A stretch of DNA of 64,000 bases from an uncultured Bacilli bacterium (GCA_934140285.1 CAKPBI010000002.1:132829-196828), one strand, 5' to 3'; shown: positions 34,800-43,411, numbered from the stretch's first letter. Notes: a model not told the origin generated them from the letters alone. Translations and numbers: made by a program.

Positions 34800-36434
34800 A
34801 TGAATAATAGAGAAAAGCAAATAGAAAAATTAATGGAACTAACCGATAATATTTTCTTTTATTGTATTAAAAGATGTAATAATAAAAATGATGCTGAAGA
34901 TCTATCACAAGATATTATCCTAGATATAATTATCAATATTAATAAGGGAACTGAAATTAAAAACTTTGATTATTATGTTTGGCGGATCTGCAAAAATCAT
35001 TATAGTAAATATATCAAAAAAATAAAAAACAATAAAATAATCGTAACTGATACCGTATCTTTAAACGATGAAAATATTGATATCTTAGATACATTAATCG
35101 AAAAAGAAAAATTAGAGAAAATTAATAGCGCTATAAAACTACTTTCAAGTGATTATTCTGAAATTCTTTATTCATATTACATTGAAGATGAAAGTCTTAA
35201 TTCTATCGCAAACAAAATGAACTTACCTCTAGGAACTGTCAAAAGAAGATTATTTGACATAAGAAATAAACTTAAGGAGTATTTAAAAATGGAACGATTA
35301 AATGGAAAAAAAGCCTTTGTACCGAAAAACTTTTCTACTTGTATGTCAGGAGGAGGAGCTATTAATCCTCATCAATTTACAAAATCATTAATTAATAAAA
35401 ATATTTTATTTCATTCATATGATAATCCATGCACATTAGAGGATTACTCATTAGAACTTGGAATATCAATACCTTATATTAAAGAAATAGTAGATGAACT
35501 TGAAGCCGCAACCCTATTAAAAAAACAAGGTAATAGATATCTTACAAATTTTCCAATTCTAACCAAAGAAGAAGATATGCAACTAACACAAGCAACAAAA
35601 GATCTAAGTAAAACTTACGGAGAGAAATTAGCTGTGTTTGCTGAAAAAGAATTTCCAATGTTTAAACAAATAATTAATAACAACCACTTTACGGATAATG
35701 AGTTAATGTGGGTATTTATGTTTTATATTAATATGATTGTTGAGAATTATCCCGTTGATAAAAACGAAATAAATGAAAAAGCATTATTTAGACACAAAGA
35801 TAGTGGCGGTAGATGGAACTTCTATATGGTAGAAAACTATGAAACAAATAGTTATGGTTACTCTGAAAACTGGTTTGGCAATAAACAATTTGGATTTGTT
35901 GGAATATGCTTTCCAGGTTTCTATATGACAAGTGAAGATAAAATCTTTGACACAATTGCTTACAAAAAATGTATCAATTCTTGTAGTGAGTATGATAATT
36001 TTAGAATAGAGTATTTAGAATATACTATTAAAAACTTAAACAAAAAATATTCAGAAATAAATAATGAAAACAAATATAAAGTAGACTTTATGATAAAAAA
36101 CAACTATTTATATCTTGATAATGATACAATCAAATTTAATTTTGTTTTTCTTACATCAGTACAAATGGAAATGTTGAATTCATATTTTCGATATCATACA
36201 GGGTTAACAAAAGTTAGAGAAGTCAAAAATGAAATAAAAGTTAAATTAAGAGAAACCCTTAAAAAGATTTTGCCGGCATACTTAGAGGCTGATATTGAAT
36301 ATATGGCATCATCTAATTTTTGTGAGAATGTTAGAGAAAATGTAATCAAAGCATTTGAAGAAAAAAATCTAATTAAGCCAAATGAAACGAACAACCGTTT
36401 TAATTTTAATATGTATGCATGGGAATACAAATAA
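34800..36434 (+). CDS. ECF-like sigma factor with large C-terminal extension
   Basis: A 544-aa protein. Residues ~1-170 match sigma-70 regions 2 and 4 of ECF-type factors: DAEDLSQDIILDIIININKG, WRICKNHYSKY, and LSSDYSEILYSYYIEDESLNSIANKMNLPLGTVKRRLFDIRNKLKEYL (helix-turn-helix). The remaining ~375 residues are not sigma: a second winged-helix-like stretch (CTLEDYSLELGISIPYIKEIVDELEAATLLKKQGNRYL) followed by a soluble domain rich in aromatic residues (GYSENWFGNKQFGFVGICFPGF). Such C-terminal extensions usually regulate the sigma factor in place of an anti-sigma. The target promoter set and signal are unknown. It is preceded and followed by terminators. Confidence 0.78.
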   Translation: MNNREKQIEKLMELTDNIFFYCIKRCNNKNDAEDLSQDIILDIIININKGTEIKNFDYYVWRICKNHYSKYIKKIKNNKIIVTDTVSLNDENIDILDTLIEKEKLEKINSAIKLLSSDYSEILYSYYIEDESLNSIANKMNLPLGTVKRRLFDIRNKLKEYLKMERLNGKKAFVPKNFSTCMSGGGAINPHQFTKSLINKNILFHSYDNPCTLEDYSLELGISIPYIKEIVDELEAATLLKKQGNRYLTNFPILTKEEDMQLTQATKDLSKTYGEKLAVFAEKEFPMFKQIINNNHFTDNELMWVFMFYINMIVENYPVDKNEINEKALFRHKDSGGRWNFYMVENYETNSYGYSENWFGNKQFGFVGICFPGFYMTSEDKIFDTIAYKKCINSCSEYDNFRIEYLEYTIKNLNKKYSEINNENKYKVDFMIKNNYLYLDNDTIKFNFVFLTSVQMEMLNSYFRYHTGLTKVREVKNEIKVKLRETLKKILPAYLEADIEYMASSNFCENVRENVIKAFEEKNLIKPNETNNRFNFNMYAWEYK

Positions 36435-36452
36435 AACTAATAATTCATTTAT

Positions 36453-36487
36453 AAAAAGATAAACTAATATTTTGGTTTATCTTTTTA
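36453..36487 (+). terminator. Rho-independent terminator after the sigma-factor gene
   Basis: Stem AAAAGATAAAC / GTTTATCTTTT, with a 10-nt AT loop and T tail. Confidence 0.85.
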
Positions 36488-36535
36488 AATTTACAAATAG
36501 AAAACTTTAAAAATGAAAAAAAATAATAAATATGG

Positions 36536-36541
36536 TATAAT
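36536..36541 (+). promoter_or_regulatory. Extended -10 promoter of the NAD(P)HX repair gene
   Basis: ATATGGTATAAT, the same extended -10 form as before 15842 and 53697. No good -35 is visible. Confidence 0.55.
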
Positions 36542-36588
36542 AAACTAAGAATATTGTAGTAATTAATAATTAAACATAGGAGAAAATT

Positions 36589-38079
36589 ATGATTAAAGTA
36601 TTATCAAATGAAAACATGAGAAAAAGTGATGCCTATACCATTGAAACTAAAATCCCTAGTAAAGAATTAATGTATAAAGCAGGTCTTGGTGTTTATAATA
36701 GTATAAATTGGCATGGTAAGGTCGCAATTGTATGTGGATTCGGTAATAATGCTGGTGATGGTTATGTTTTAGCTCTACTATTAAAAGAAAAAAAGATTGA
36801 TGCTACGATTTTTTTAATTGAAGAAAAGTTTTCTATAGATGGTAAATATTACTTTGAAAAATGTCAAGAAAAAAACATCCTCACAAAATTAATAAATGAT
36901 AATACCTCATTTAATGAATATGATATAATTGTTGACTGTATATTTGGAACAGGTTTTAAAGGAACAGTATCTAAAGATATTCAAAACATAATTGCTAAAA
37001 TTAATGAAAGTAACAAATATGTAGTATCAGTGGATATCAACAGTGGTTTAAATGGTGATACTGGTTTAGGTGATATATATGTAGAGTCAGATATTACCAT
37101 ATCTATAGGGTACTATAAAACAGGTCATTTTCTAAATAAAGCCAAAGATGCTATGAAAAACAAAACAAATGTTGATATTGGCATTGAAATAAAAGATTCA
37201 CCATACTACTTGATAGAGTCTCATGATCTAAAGTCATTATTTCCAAAAAGAAAGAATTTTTCTAATAAATCTACTTATGGTTACATTGCTTTAATTGGAG
37301 GATCTACAAACTATAGTGGAGCTATCCGCCTATCATCAATGGCCTCAGCTGCTATGCGTTCAGGCAGTGGAGTTGTAACTCTAGGAATACCTAAAACCCT
37401 TGTTGAGTATATTGTCCCTGGTATTTTAGAAAGTACGATTTTTCCTCTTGATGAAAAAGATGGTCATATAAAATTTAATAAAGAACAACTTGATGCCATA
37501 ATAAAAAAAAATAAAGCGATTGGTATTGGAATGGGAATAACCAACAATGAAGATACAAAAATGATTGTTAAATATCTTCTTGAAAATTATCAAGGAATTC
37601 TAGTAATTGATGCTGATGGTCTTAATGCCCTTTCAACAATTGATGAAAAATATCTATTAAATACTAACGCTAAAGTAATTATTACTCCTCATATGATGGA
37701 ATTTAGTAGATTAGCCAAAAAAACAATTGATGAACTTAATGAGAACCTTGTTAATAATGTGATAGAATATTCAAAAAAATATCATATTATAACCTTATTA
37801 AAAGGTCCTACAACTATTGTCTCAGATGGAAGTATTACCTATCTTATTGATAGGGGATGCCCAGGTATGGCAACAGCAGGTAGTGGTGATGTCTTATCAG
37901 GAATTGTTACATCGATATCATGCTATAATAAGGATAATCTAATATTAGCGGTTGCAGGTAGCGCCTACATAAATGGTTTAGCTGGAGAACTCGCAGAAGA
38001 AGAATATGGTGATATCTCAATGATCGCTAGTGATACTGTAAAGTTCATTCCTAACATAATCAAATCAATAAGAAATTGA
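36589..38079 (+). CDS. nnr: Bifunctional NAD(P)H-hydrate epimerase / ADP-dependent dehydratase
   Basis: Repairs damaged NAD(P)HX. The N-terminal ~210 residues are the epimerase (YjeF-N): IVCGFGNNAGDGYVLALLL, IVDCIFGTGFKG and DINSGLNGDTGL. The C-terminal ~280 residues are the dehydratase (ribokinase-like fold): GYIALIGGSTNYSGAIRLSS, ITPHMMEFSRL, TLLKGPTTIVSDG and the ATP/ADP site GCPGMATAGSGDVLSGI. At 496 aa it is the usual fusion. It ends in TGA, which confirms TGA as stop. Single gene with its own promoter and terminator. Confidence 0.95.
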   Translation: MIKVLSNENMRKSDAYTIETKIPSKELMYKAGLGVYNSINWHGKVAIVCGFGNNAGDGYVLALLLKEKKIDATIFLIEEKFSIDGKYYFEKCQEKNILTKLINDNTSFNEYDIIVDCIFGTGFKGTVSKDIQNIIAKINESNKYVVSVDINSGLNGDTGLGDIYVESDITISIGYYKTGHFLNKAKDAMKNKTNVDIGIEIKDSPYYLIESHDLKSLFPKRKNFSNKSTYGYIALIGGSTNYSGAIRLSSMASAAMRSGSGVVTLGIPKTLVEYIVPGILESTIFPLDEKDGHIKFNKEQLDAIIKKNKAIGIGMGITNNEDTKMIVKYLLENYQGILVIDADGLNALSTIDEKYLLNTNAKVIITPHMMEFSRLAKKTIDELNENLVNNVIEYSKKYHIITLLKGPTTIVSDGSITYLIDRGCPGMATAGSGDVLSGIVTSISCYNKDNLILAVAGSAYINGLAGELAEEEYGDISMIASDTVKFIPNIIKSIRN

Positions 38080-38083
38080 ATAT

Positions 38084-38126
38084 AAGCATATTGAATATGA
38101 AAATTCATATTTAATATGCTTTTTTC
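38084..38126 (+). terminator. Rho-independent terminator after nnr
   Basis: A 17-bp stem starting AAGCATATT (one mismatch or wobble) with a 4-nt loop and TTTTTTC tail. Confidence 0.92.
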
Positions 38127-38230
38127 TTATTACTTTAAAAATATTTTATAAAATTCATACAATAAATTAATAAAATTAATTAAATAATTAAAATAATTAA
38201 TAAATTAATTAATAAAATTAATTAAAACTA

Positions 38231-38259
38231 TTGACAAACTTAATAAAAAGTGATATCAT
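38231..38259 (+). promoter_or_regulatory. Promoter of the DUF2089 operon
   Basis: TTGACA (38231-38236), 17-base spacer, TATCAT (38254-38259). It follows ~70 bases made of repeated AATTAATAAA units, which may act as an UP-type element. Confidence 0.75.
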
Positions 38260-38277
38260 ATTAGCGAGGTGATGAAA

Positions 38278-38658
38278 ATGACTAAAGAAAATAACGTAAT
38301 TGGCAAATGTCCATGTTGTGGAGAAAAACTACAAATAACTGAATTAACATGTAATAATTGTGATACAGTTATTAGAGGAAAATTTACACTTTCAAAATTT
38401 AACTATCTAACACCTGCTCAACAAAATTTTGCTTTAATATTTATCAAGAATGCAGGAAATATAAAACTAATTGAAAAAGATTTAAATGTATCATATCCAA
38501 CAGTAAAAAAGAATATTGATGAATTAATCAGTGCTCTTGGATTCAATAAGATTAATACCTTTACTTTGGAAAAGCCAACTAAAGAAGAAATCTACAAAAT
38601 GTTGAAAAATAAAGAAATTACATTTGATGAAGCAGAGGAAATGCTAAAGGAGGAATAA
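38278..38658 (+). CDS. DUF2089 family zinc-ribbon/HTH regulator
   Basis: A 126-aa protein with an N-terminal zinc ribbon (CPCC ... CNNC), a helix-turn-helix-like centre (LTPAQQNFALIFIKNAGNIKLIEKDLNVSYPTVKKNIDELI) and a C-terminal acidic tail. DUF2089 genes usually lie next to DUF4097-type envelope genes, as here, and probably regulate them. The start at 38278 is set by CGAGGTGA (38265-38272); upstream GTG and ATG codons lie inside that site. The next gene starts one base after its stop. Confidence 0.85.
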   Translation: MTKENNVIGKCPCCGEKLQITELTCNNCDTVIRGKFTLSKFNYLTPAQQNFALIFIKNAGNIKLIEKDLNVSYPTVKKNIDELISALGFNKINTFTLEKPTKEEIYKMLKNKEITFDEAEEMLKEE

Positions 38659-38659
38659 T

Positions 38660-39499
38660 ATGACAAGAGAAGAATACTTAAATGAATTAGAAACATTATT
38701 AGTAGAAAATGAAATTGAAAACAAAGAAGAAGCTTTAACTAAATACCAAAAAAGATTTGATCTTGCTGGTATTGCGGGAATGAGTGAAGAAGAAACAATT
38801 GAAATGTTAGGTACCCCAACTGAGGTTGTTGAACAACTAAAAACAAAAGAAAAAGTGAAAACCAACAATGAAACTACCAAAATGTATAATCTAGTGGTAA
38901 AAGGATGTGTATCTGAAGATATCACTGTAAGAAGAGGAGATAGTGAAAAAATTGTTATTAATATGGATGAAGAATTAAAGCCATGCACTGAAATTAATCA
39001 ATCAGAAAATAACATATTTATTGAAATTTCTAGAACCGGTAACACATATTATACAACTAATTGTGAAATTGAAATTTTGGTAGGAAACAACATAGGTTTT
39101 GATAAATTATCTTTAGTTACCATTTCTGGTGATATTAACGTAGAAGATGAATTAAAAGTAAATAGTTTATCATTGAAAACTGTAAGCGGTGATATTGAAG
39201 TAGGAACAGTATATGGTGAAACAGCAACTTTACAATGTGTTTCTGGCGATATTAATGTAGAACAACTAGAAGTAAAAACTGCTGTAACAGAAGCAGTGAG
39301 TGGTGATATTGATTTAGGTACAACCAAAGCAAGTGAGTTAAGAGTTAAAACTACAAGTGGTGATGTCGAATCAAAATATGTAGAATGTAATCATGCAGAA
39401 TTAAGCACTATAAGTGGTGACTTTAATTTAACTGGAAAAATAAATGAAAAGAAAGTAAGAAGTTTATCAGGTACAATAAACTATTATGAAGTAAAATAG
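38660..39499 (+). CDS. HAAS-domain / DUF4097 protein
   Basis: A 279-aa protein. The first ~65 residues (MTREEYLNELETLL ... GMSEEETIEMLGTPTEVVEQL) form the helical HAAS domain seen in envelope-stress operons. From about residue 75 comes a beta-helical DUF4097 region, with at least five repeats of the form V-S-GDI-V (TISGDINVEDEL, TVSGDIEVGTVYG, CVSGDINVEQLE, AVSGDIDLGTTKA, TTSGDVESKYV, TISGDFNLTG). It has no signal peptide. The pattern is related to B. subtilis YvlB and LiaG-type proteins. It sits between a putative regulator and a small membrane protein. Confidence 0.85.
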   Translation: MTREEYLNELETLLVENEIENKEEALTKYQKRFDLAGIAGMSEEETIEMLGTPTEVVEQLKTKEKVKTNNETTKMYNLVVKGCVSEDITVRRGDSEKIVINMDEELKPCTEINQSENNIFIEISRTGNTYYTTNCEIEILVGNNIGFDKLSLVTISGDINVEDELKVNSLSLKTVSGDIEVGTVYGETATLQCVSGDINVEQLEVKTAVTEAVSGDIDLGTTKASELRVKTTSGDVESKYVECNHAELSTISGDFNLTGKINEKKVRSLSGTINYYEVK

Positions 39500-39510
39500 G
39501 AGGAAATTAC

Positions 39511-39912
39511 ATGAGTGAAGAAAACAACAACAATCAAACATACGAAGAAAATGGTGTAGAAATTAACTTTAGTAAATCAAATGGTAGTAGAGTCCATATT
39601 AATTTTGGTAGAAAAAAAGGAAAAGTAGTTCAAAAACTTTCAGCATTACTTCCTGTACTTTGTTTAATAGCCTTTTTAGTTTTAGGGTTCTGCTTTAAAC
39701 TATGGCATCCAGGATGGGCAGTATTTTTACTAATCCCAGTTGGTGAAATAGTATTAAATATGTTTACAAAAAAAGGTAAGGCTCTAGCAGTTAGTTTAAC
39801 TGTTGTTATCTGTTTTGTAACATTTATGTGCCTAGGCATTTTCGCAAATCTATGGCATCCAGGATGGCTTGTATTTTTACTAATCCCTGTTGTAAGCATT
39901 ATAGCGGACTAA
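39511..39912 (+). CDS. Small membrane protein with an internal duplication
   Basis: A 133-aa protein: a soluble N-terminus of ~45 residues, then four hydrophobic segments that form two similar halves. Each half ends in a near-identical motif, LWHPGWAVFLLIPVGEI (about residue 68-84) and LWHPGWLVFLLIPVVSI (about residue 115-131). The Trp-His-Pro-Gly-Trp signature is conserved between the halves and may be functional. It is the last gene of the DUF2089 operon, expected to be in the cytoplasmic membrane. Function unknown. Confidence 0.8.
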   Translation: MSEENNNNQTYEENGVEINFSKSNGSRVHINFGRKKGKVVQKLSALLPVLCLIAFLVLGFCFKLWHPGWAVFLLIPVGEIVLNMFTKKGKALAVSLTVVICFVTFMCLGIFANLWHPGWLVFLLIPVVSIIAD

Positions 39913-39918
39913 CTATTT

Positions 39919-39949
39919 AAACGATTCAGTTTTTTGAATCGTTTTTTTT
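39919..39949 (+). terminator. Rho-independent terminator after the DUF2089 operon
   Basis: Stem AAACGATTCA / TGAATCGTTT with a 6-nt loop and a long T run. Confidence 0.92.
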
Positions 39950-40046
39950 AACATAAAATTTTACTTTTTTAATAAAAATATGTATAGAGTAAAATAATTG
40001 CTTTTTAGTAATTATTATGATATTTTAAATAAGGTTTTTACCAATA

Positions 40047-40149
40047 TCTTCTTTTTTCAGGGGAGTAGCACTAAGTATTATATTCGTCAGCACGGATTTT
40101 CCCGGATATAATAGTCAATAAACTTGATATGCAAGACCTAAAAAGAATA
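40047..40149 (+). promoter_or_regulatory. yybP-ykoY (Mn2+-sensing) riboswitch
   Basis: The two loops that build the metal site are present in order: GGGGAGTAGC (40060-40069) and GCAAGACCT (40131-40139), with TCGTCA between them. The closing stem pairs CTTTTTT-AGG with CCT-AAAAAG. Inside, TATTATAT / ATATAATA, CGG / CCG and TCAA / TTGA make the expected helices. The family is known to sense Mn2+ and to control Mn2+ exporters. Here it precedes an OadB-like gene, with only ~20 bases between aptamer and RBS, so translational control is likely. Confidence 0.82.
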
Positions 40150-40169
40150 AAAACAATTAAGGAGGAAAT

Positions 40170-41285
40170 ATGGATTTTTTACTAAACGGCCTTTTAGCAT
40201 TTAAATGGCAACAAGTAGTTATGATCATTGTTGGTTGTATTTTAATCTTTTTAGCTATCAAGAAAGAACTTGAACCATCAGTGTTATTACCACTTGGATT
40301 TGGAGCTATTCTTGTTAATATACCATTAACAGGAGTAATTAATGTCGATGGTGAACCTGGAGTAATTGAAACATTATATAATGCGGGAATTGCCGCACCA
40401 GAATTATTACCACTACTTTTATTTATTGGTATTGGATCAATGATTGACTTTGGTCCTTTACTTGCTAACCCTAAATTAATATTTGTTGGTGCAGCTGCTC
40501 AATTTGGTATTTTTGTAACAATCATTCTTGCATCACTATTTGGATTTGAAATTAATGATGCGGTAAGTATTGGTATAATTGGAGCTGCCGATGGTCCAAC
40601 ATCAATATTTGTTGCGAATAAACTTGGAAGTAATTATTTAGCCGCAATAACAGTAGCCGCATATTGTTATATGGCACTTGTTCCAATTATTCAACCAATT
40701 ACTGTAAAAGCAGTTACAACTAAAAAAGAAAGAAAAATAAAAATGGAATATAATCCAGCTAGTGTTTCCAAAACAACTAAGGTTATGTTTCCAATAATTG
40801 TAACAATTATTGCAGGATTTGTTGCACCTGCTTCACTTGCTTTAGTTGGCTTCCTAATGTTTGGTAATTTAATTAGAGAATGCGGAGTGCTTGATTCTTT
40901 ATCTCATACCGCAAGTAATGTTCTTACTAACTTAATTACCATACTTTTAGGTATAAGTATTTCATTCTCAATGTTATATACAAAATTTGTCCGTGTAGAA
41001 ACATTAATAGTTATTGCTCTTGGTTTATTTGCCTTTGTATTTGATACAGTAGGTGGAGTACTATTTGTTAAGTTTTTAAATCTCTTTACAAAAAAGAAGA
41101 TGAACCCAATGGTTGGTGCTGCTGGAATATCTGCTTTCCCAATGGCATCTAGAGTAGTACAAAAAATGGGAATTGCGGAAGACCCAACAAACCATTTACT
41201 AATGCATGCCGCAAGTGCGAATGTTGCTGGTCAAATAGCATCTGCCTTGGCAGGTGGAGCCGTATTAAGTATTTTACTTGCATAG
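40170..41285 (+). CDS. Na+-translocating decarboxylase beta subunit (OadB/GcdB/MmdB family)
   Basis: Integral membrane protein of 371 aa with about nine helices. The sodium-pump signature is seen: LLFIGIGSMIDFGPLLANPK with the key Asp, and GIIGAADGPTSIFVANKLG. In complete enzymes the beta subunit couples decarboxylation of a biotin-bound substrate to Na+ export. No alpha or biotin carrier gene lies nearby; only a small gamma-like gene follows. It is probably an orphan pump or one whose partners are elsewhere. Expression appears to be under a Mn2+ riboswitch. Confidence 0.92.
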   Translation: MDFLLNGLLAFKWQQVVMIIVGCILIFLAIKKELEPSVLLPLGFGAILVNIPLTGVINVDGEPGVIETLYNAGIAAPELLPLLLFIGIGSMIDFGPLLANPKLIFVGAAAQFGIFVTIILASLFGFEINDAVSIGIIGAADGPTSIFVANKLGSNYLAAITVAAYCYMALVPIIQPITVKAVTTKKERKIKMEYNPASVSKTTKVMFPIIVTIIAGFVAPASLALVGFLMFGNLIRECGVLDSLSHTASNVLTNLITILLGISISFSMLYTKFVRVETLIVIALGLFAFVFDTVGGVLFVKFLNLFTKKKMNPMVGAAGISAFPMASRVVQKMGIAEDPTNHLLMHAASANVAGQIASALAGGAVLSILLA

Positions 41286-41294
41286 GAGGATAAT

Positions 41295-41453
41295 ATGCTT
41301 ATATTAAGTGAACTAAGAGAACGTATGTTAAAAGCCTTAGATGTAAGTTGGAAAGGATTACTTTCAATCTTTATCGCTATGGCTATTCTTTATGTTGTTA
41401 TCATAATATTAAATAAGGTAACAAACAAAGATAAAAAAGATGAAAATAAATAA
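41295..41453 (+). CDS. Small OadG-like membrane protein (52 aa)
   Basis: A short gene of 52 codons with AGGAGGA (41284-41290) before the ATG. The peptide has a charged N-terminus (MLILSELRERMLKAL), one hydrophobic helix (WKGLLSIFIAMAILYVVIIILN) and a Lys-rich end. This is the size and layout of the gamma subunit (OadG/MmdC) that anchors the carboxylase domain to the beta subunit. It starts nine bases after the beta gene. The assignment rests on context and topology, not on a recognised motif. Confidence 0.7.
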   Translation: MLILSELRERMLKALDVSWKGLLSIFIAMAILYVVIIILNKVTNKDKKDENK

Positions 41454-41467
41454 TTAAATCAAACTAG

Positions 41468-41496
41468 TTGAAAATAATTAGTTTATTCAGTATAAT
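41468..41496 (+). promoter_or_regulatory. Promoter of the metNIQ T-box transcript
   Basis: TTGAAA (41468-41473), 17-base spacer, perfect TATAAT (41491-41496). Confidence 0.7.
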
Positions 41497-41517
41497 AATT
41501 GTATATCTTAAAAAACA

Positions 41518-41770
41518 TTGAAGAGAAGAGTAATATTCCAAAGTCTTCACAGAGAGTTCTTGTGTGGTGAGAAAGAACAAGATGGAAGTTTATGAACATG
41601 GCCTCTGAGTTGAGTTTTTGAAATTAAGTAGGAAGCTCCGGGTTTGCCCGTTAACGCAATAAAGCTTGATAGAGCTTGAAATAGGCAAAAGTAAGTACTT
41701 TTGTGAATAAGGTTGGTACCACGTGACTATAAGTCTCGTCCTTTTAATATAAAGGATGAGGCTTTTTTTA
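41518..41770 (+). promoter_or_regulatory. T-box riboswitch, methionine-specific
   Basis: A complete T-box leader. The T-box sequence AGGTTGGTACCACG lies at 41710-41723 and is followed by a terminator stem CTCGTCCTTT / AAAGGATGAG with a T run (41735-41769). Stem I begins near 41520. The specifier codon is probably ATG at 41582-41584, followed by GAA as in other T-boxes, which agrees with the downstream methionine transporter. Uncharged tRNA-Met would stabilise the antiterminator and turn on metNIQ. Confidence 0.92.
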
Positions 41771-41781
41771 TTGGAGGAATT

Positions 41782-42753
41782 ATGAAAAAACTATTAGAAA
41801 TTAAAAATTTAAAAAAACAATTTCAAGACAATATTATCTTAAATAATATAAACCTAGAAATTGAGAAAAAAGACATTTTTGGAATTCTTGGTTTATCAGG
41901 AGCCGGAAAATCAACACTAGTTAGATGTATATGTGGCTTAGAAAAAATTGATGGTGGAGAAATCATCTTTGAAGGTAATCCGGTAAAATTTACGACTGAA
42001 TACCATCGAAATGTATCAATGATTTTTCAATCATTTAATTTACTAGATCAACGCACTGTCTTAAAAAATGTTGAACTTCCCGGTGAACTCATAAAAGATA
42101 AAGAAAGAAGAAACAAAGCTTTAAAATACTTAGAAATAGTAGGATTAAAAAATAAAATTAATGATTATCCTTCTAGCCTATCAGGAGGGGAAAAACAAAG
42201 AGTCGCTATCGCAAGAGCTCTTATGACTAACCCTAAGATTCTCTTATGTGATGAAGCAACATCTGCTCTTGATCCCGAAACAACAAATCAAATATTAAGT
42301 TTATTAAAAGAATTAAATACTAAATATGATTTAACAATAATTATGATATCTCATCAAATAAATGTAATTGAAAAAATATGTAATAAAGTTGCCATATTAG
42401 ATCATGCTTCAATTGTTGAGGTAGGTACTACTCAAGATGTTTTCCTATCACCAAAAACTGACATTGCTAAAAAAATAATCTACAATGGTCATTTAAATAC
42501 TGACCTTTCAACAGGAAAACTAATAAAAATTAAATTTAATGGCGAAATTGAAAGCCCTATTGTTGCGGAAATGATTCATGAATGTAATATTATTGTTTCT
42601 ATTATCTTTGCTGATTCAAAAGTTATAAATAATCAAATATATGGTCAACTTGTTTTAAAAATACCAAATGATGATGATAGTTATCAAAAAGCTATAACTT
42701 ATCTAAAAATAAAAAATATTCATTATGAGGAGGGCATAAACAATGAATTTTAA
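41782..42753 (+). CDS. metN: Methionine ABC transporter ATP-binding protein
   Basis: ATPase of the D/L-methionine importer. Walker A GLSGAGKSTLVRCICGLE, signature LSGGEKQRVAIARAL, Walker B ILLCDEATSALDPET and the switch His in MISHQIN are all present. The C-terminal ~80 residues form the NIL regulatory domain (VAEMIHECNIIVSIIFAD...) that binds methionine and inhibits transport. The true start is 41782, with TGGAGGAAT; upstream coding frame overlaps the T-box terminator. It has 323 aa and overlaps metI by 11 bases. Confidence 0.95.
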   Translation: MKKLLEIKNLKKQFQDNIILNNINLEIEKKDIFGILGLSGAGKSTLVRCICGLEKIDGGEIIFEGNPVKFTTEYHRNVSMIFQSFNLLDQRTVLKNVELPGELIKDKERRNKALKYLEIVGLKNKINDYPSSLSGGEKQRVAIARALMTNPKILLCDEATSALDPETTNQILSLLKELNTKYDLTIIMISHQINVIEKICNKVAILDHASIVEVGTTQDVFLSPKTDIAKKIIYNGHLNTDLSTGKLIKIKFNGEIESPIVAEMIHECNIIVSIIFADSKVINNQIYGQLVLKIPNDDDSYQKAITYLKIKNIHYEEGINNEF

Positions 42754-43408
42754 TGATATTTCAAAATTATTTGTTGAAACTTTGTTAATGACATTAATCG
42801 CAACTGGATGTACATATATAATTGGAATTCCACTTGGTTTAATATTAAATATCACATCAAGTAAAGGAATATGTCAAAACCGTATAGTAAACATTTTATT
42901 AAGTACAATTGTTAATATCTTACGTTCAATTCCTTGTTTAATAGTTGTAGTATTAATGATGCCAATGGTAAGATCAATATTTGGAGTTGGCACGGGCAGA
43001 TGGTATACCATTTTAATACCATTGATTTTTACATCAATAGGATTTGTATCAAGGATGGTGGAACAATCCCTTAGAGATGTTGACTATGGTAAGATTGAAA
43101 CTGTAAAGTCACTTGGTGCTACAAACTTCCAAATTATAACTAAAGTATTACTACCAGAAGCAAGGGCCTCACTAATTGGCGGGGTTGCGGTTGTAATGGT
43201 TTCAATAATTGGATATACATCTTTTGCATATAATATTGGTGCAGGAGGATTAATTGCAGGACTTTGGCAATTCTATGCAAAAAATCCTGGTAATTATTTA
43301 AAAGAACCTATCTTTTGGGTTTTAATAATAATTATCGTAATATTAGTTTGGTTAATCCAAGAACTTGGATTATTCATATCAAAAAAATTAGATAAAAGGA
43401 GAGGATAA
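42743..43408 (+). CDS. metI: Methionine ABC transporter permease
   Basis: Membrane subunit of the methionine importer, 221 aa with five or more hydrophobic helices. The EAA-loop that contacts MetN is VKSLGATNFQIITKVLLPEARASLIGG, matching the family. The N-terminal FVETLLMTLIATGCTYIIGIPLGL and C-terminal GLWQFYAKNPG are typical. Translation is coupled to metN by overlap; metQ follows after 3 bases. Confidence 0.95.
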   Translation: MNFNDISKLFVETLLMTLIATGCTYIIGIPLGLILNITSSKGICQNRIVNILLSTIVNILRSIPCLIVVVLMMPMVRSIFGVGTGRWYTILIPLIFTSIGFVSRMVEQSLRDVDYGKIETVKSLGATNFQIITKVLLPEARASLIGGVAVVMVSIIGYTSFAYNIGAGGLIAGLWQFYAKNPGNYLKEPIFWVLIIIIVILVWLIQELGLFISKKLDKRRG

Positions 43409-43411
43409 AAA

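Noticed and set aside
38140..38230. AATTAATAAA repeats as a CRISPR array or origin
   Set aside because: The units are short, irregular and without spacers of fixed size; no DnaA boxes or cas genes are seen. They are more likely AT-rich promoter-upstream sequence.
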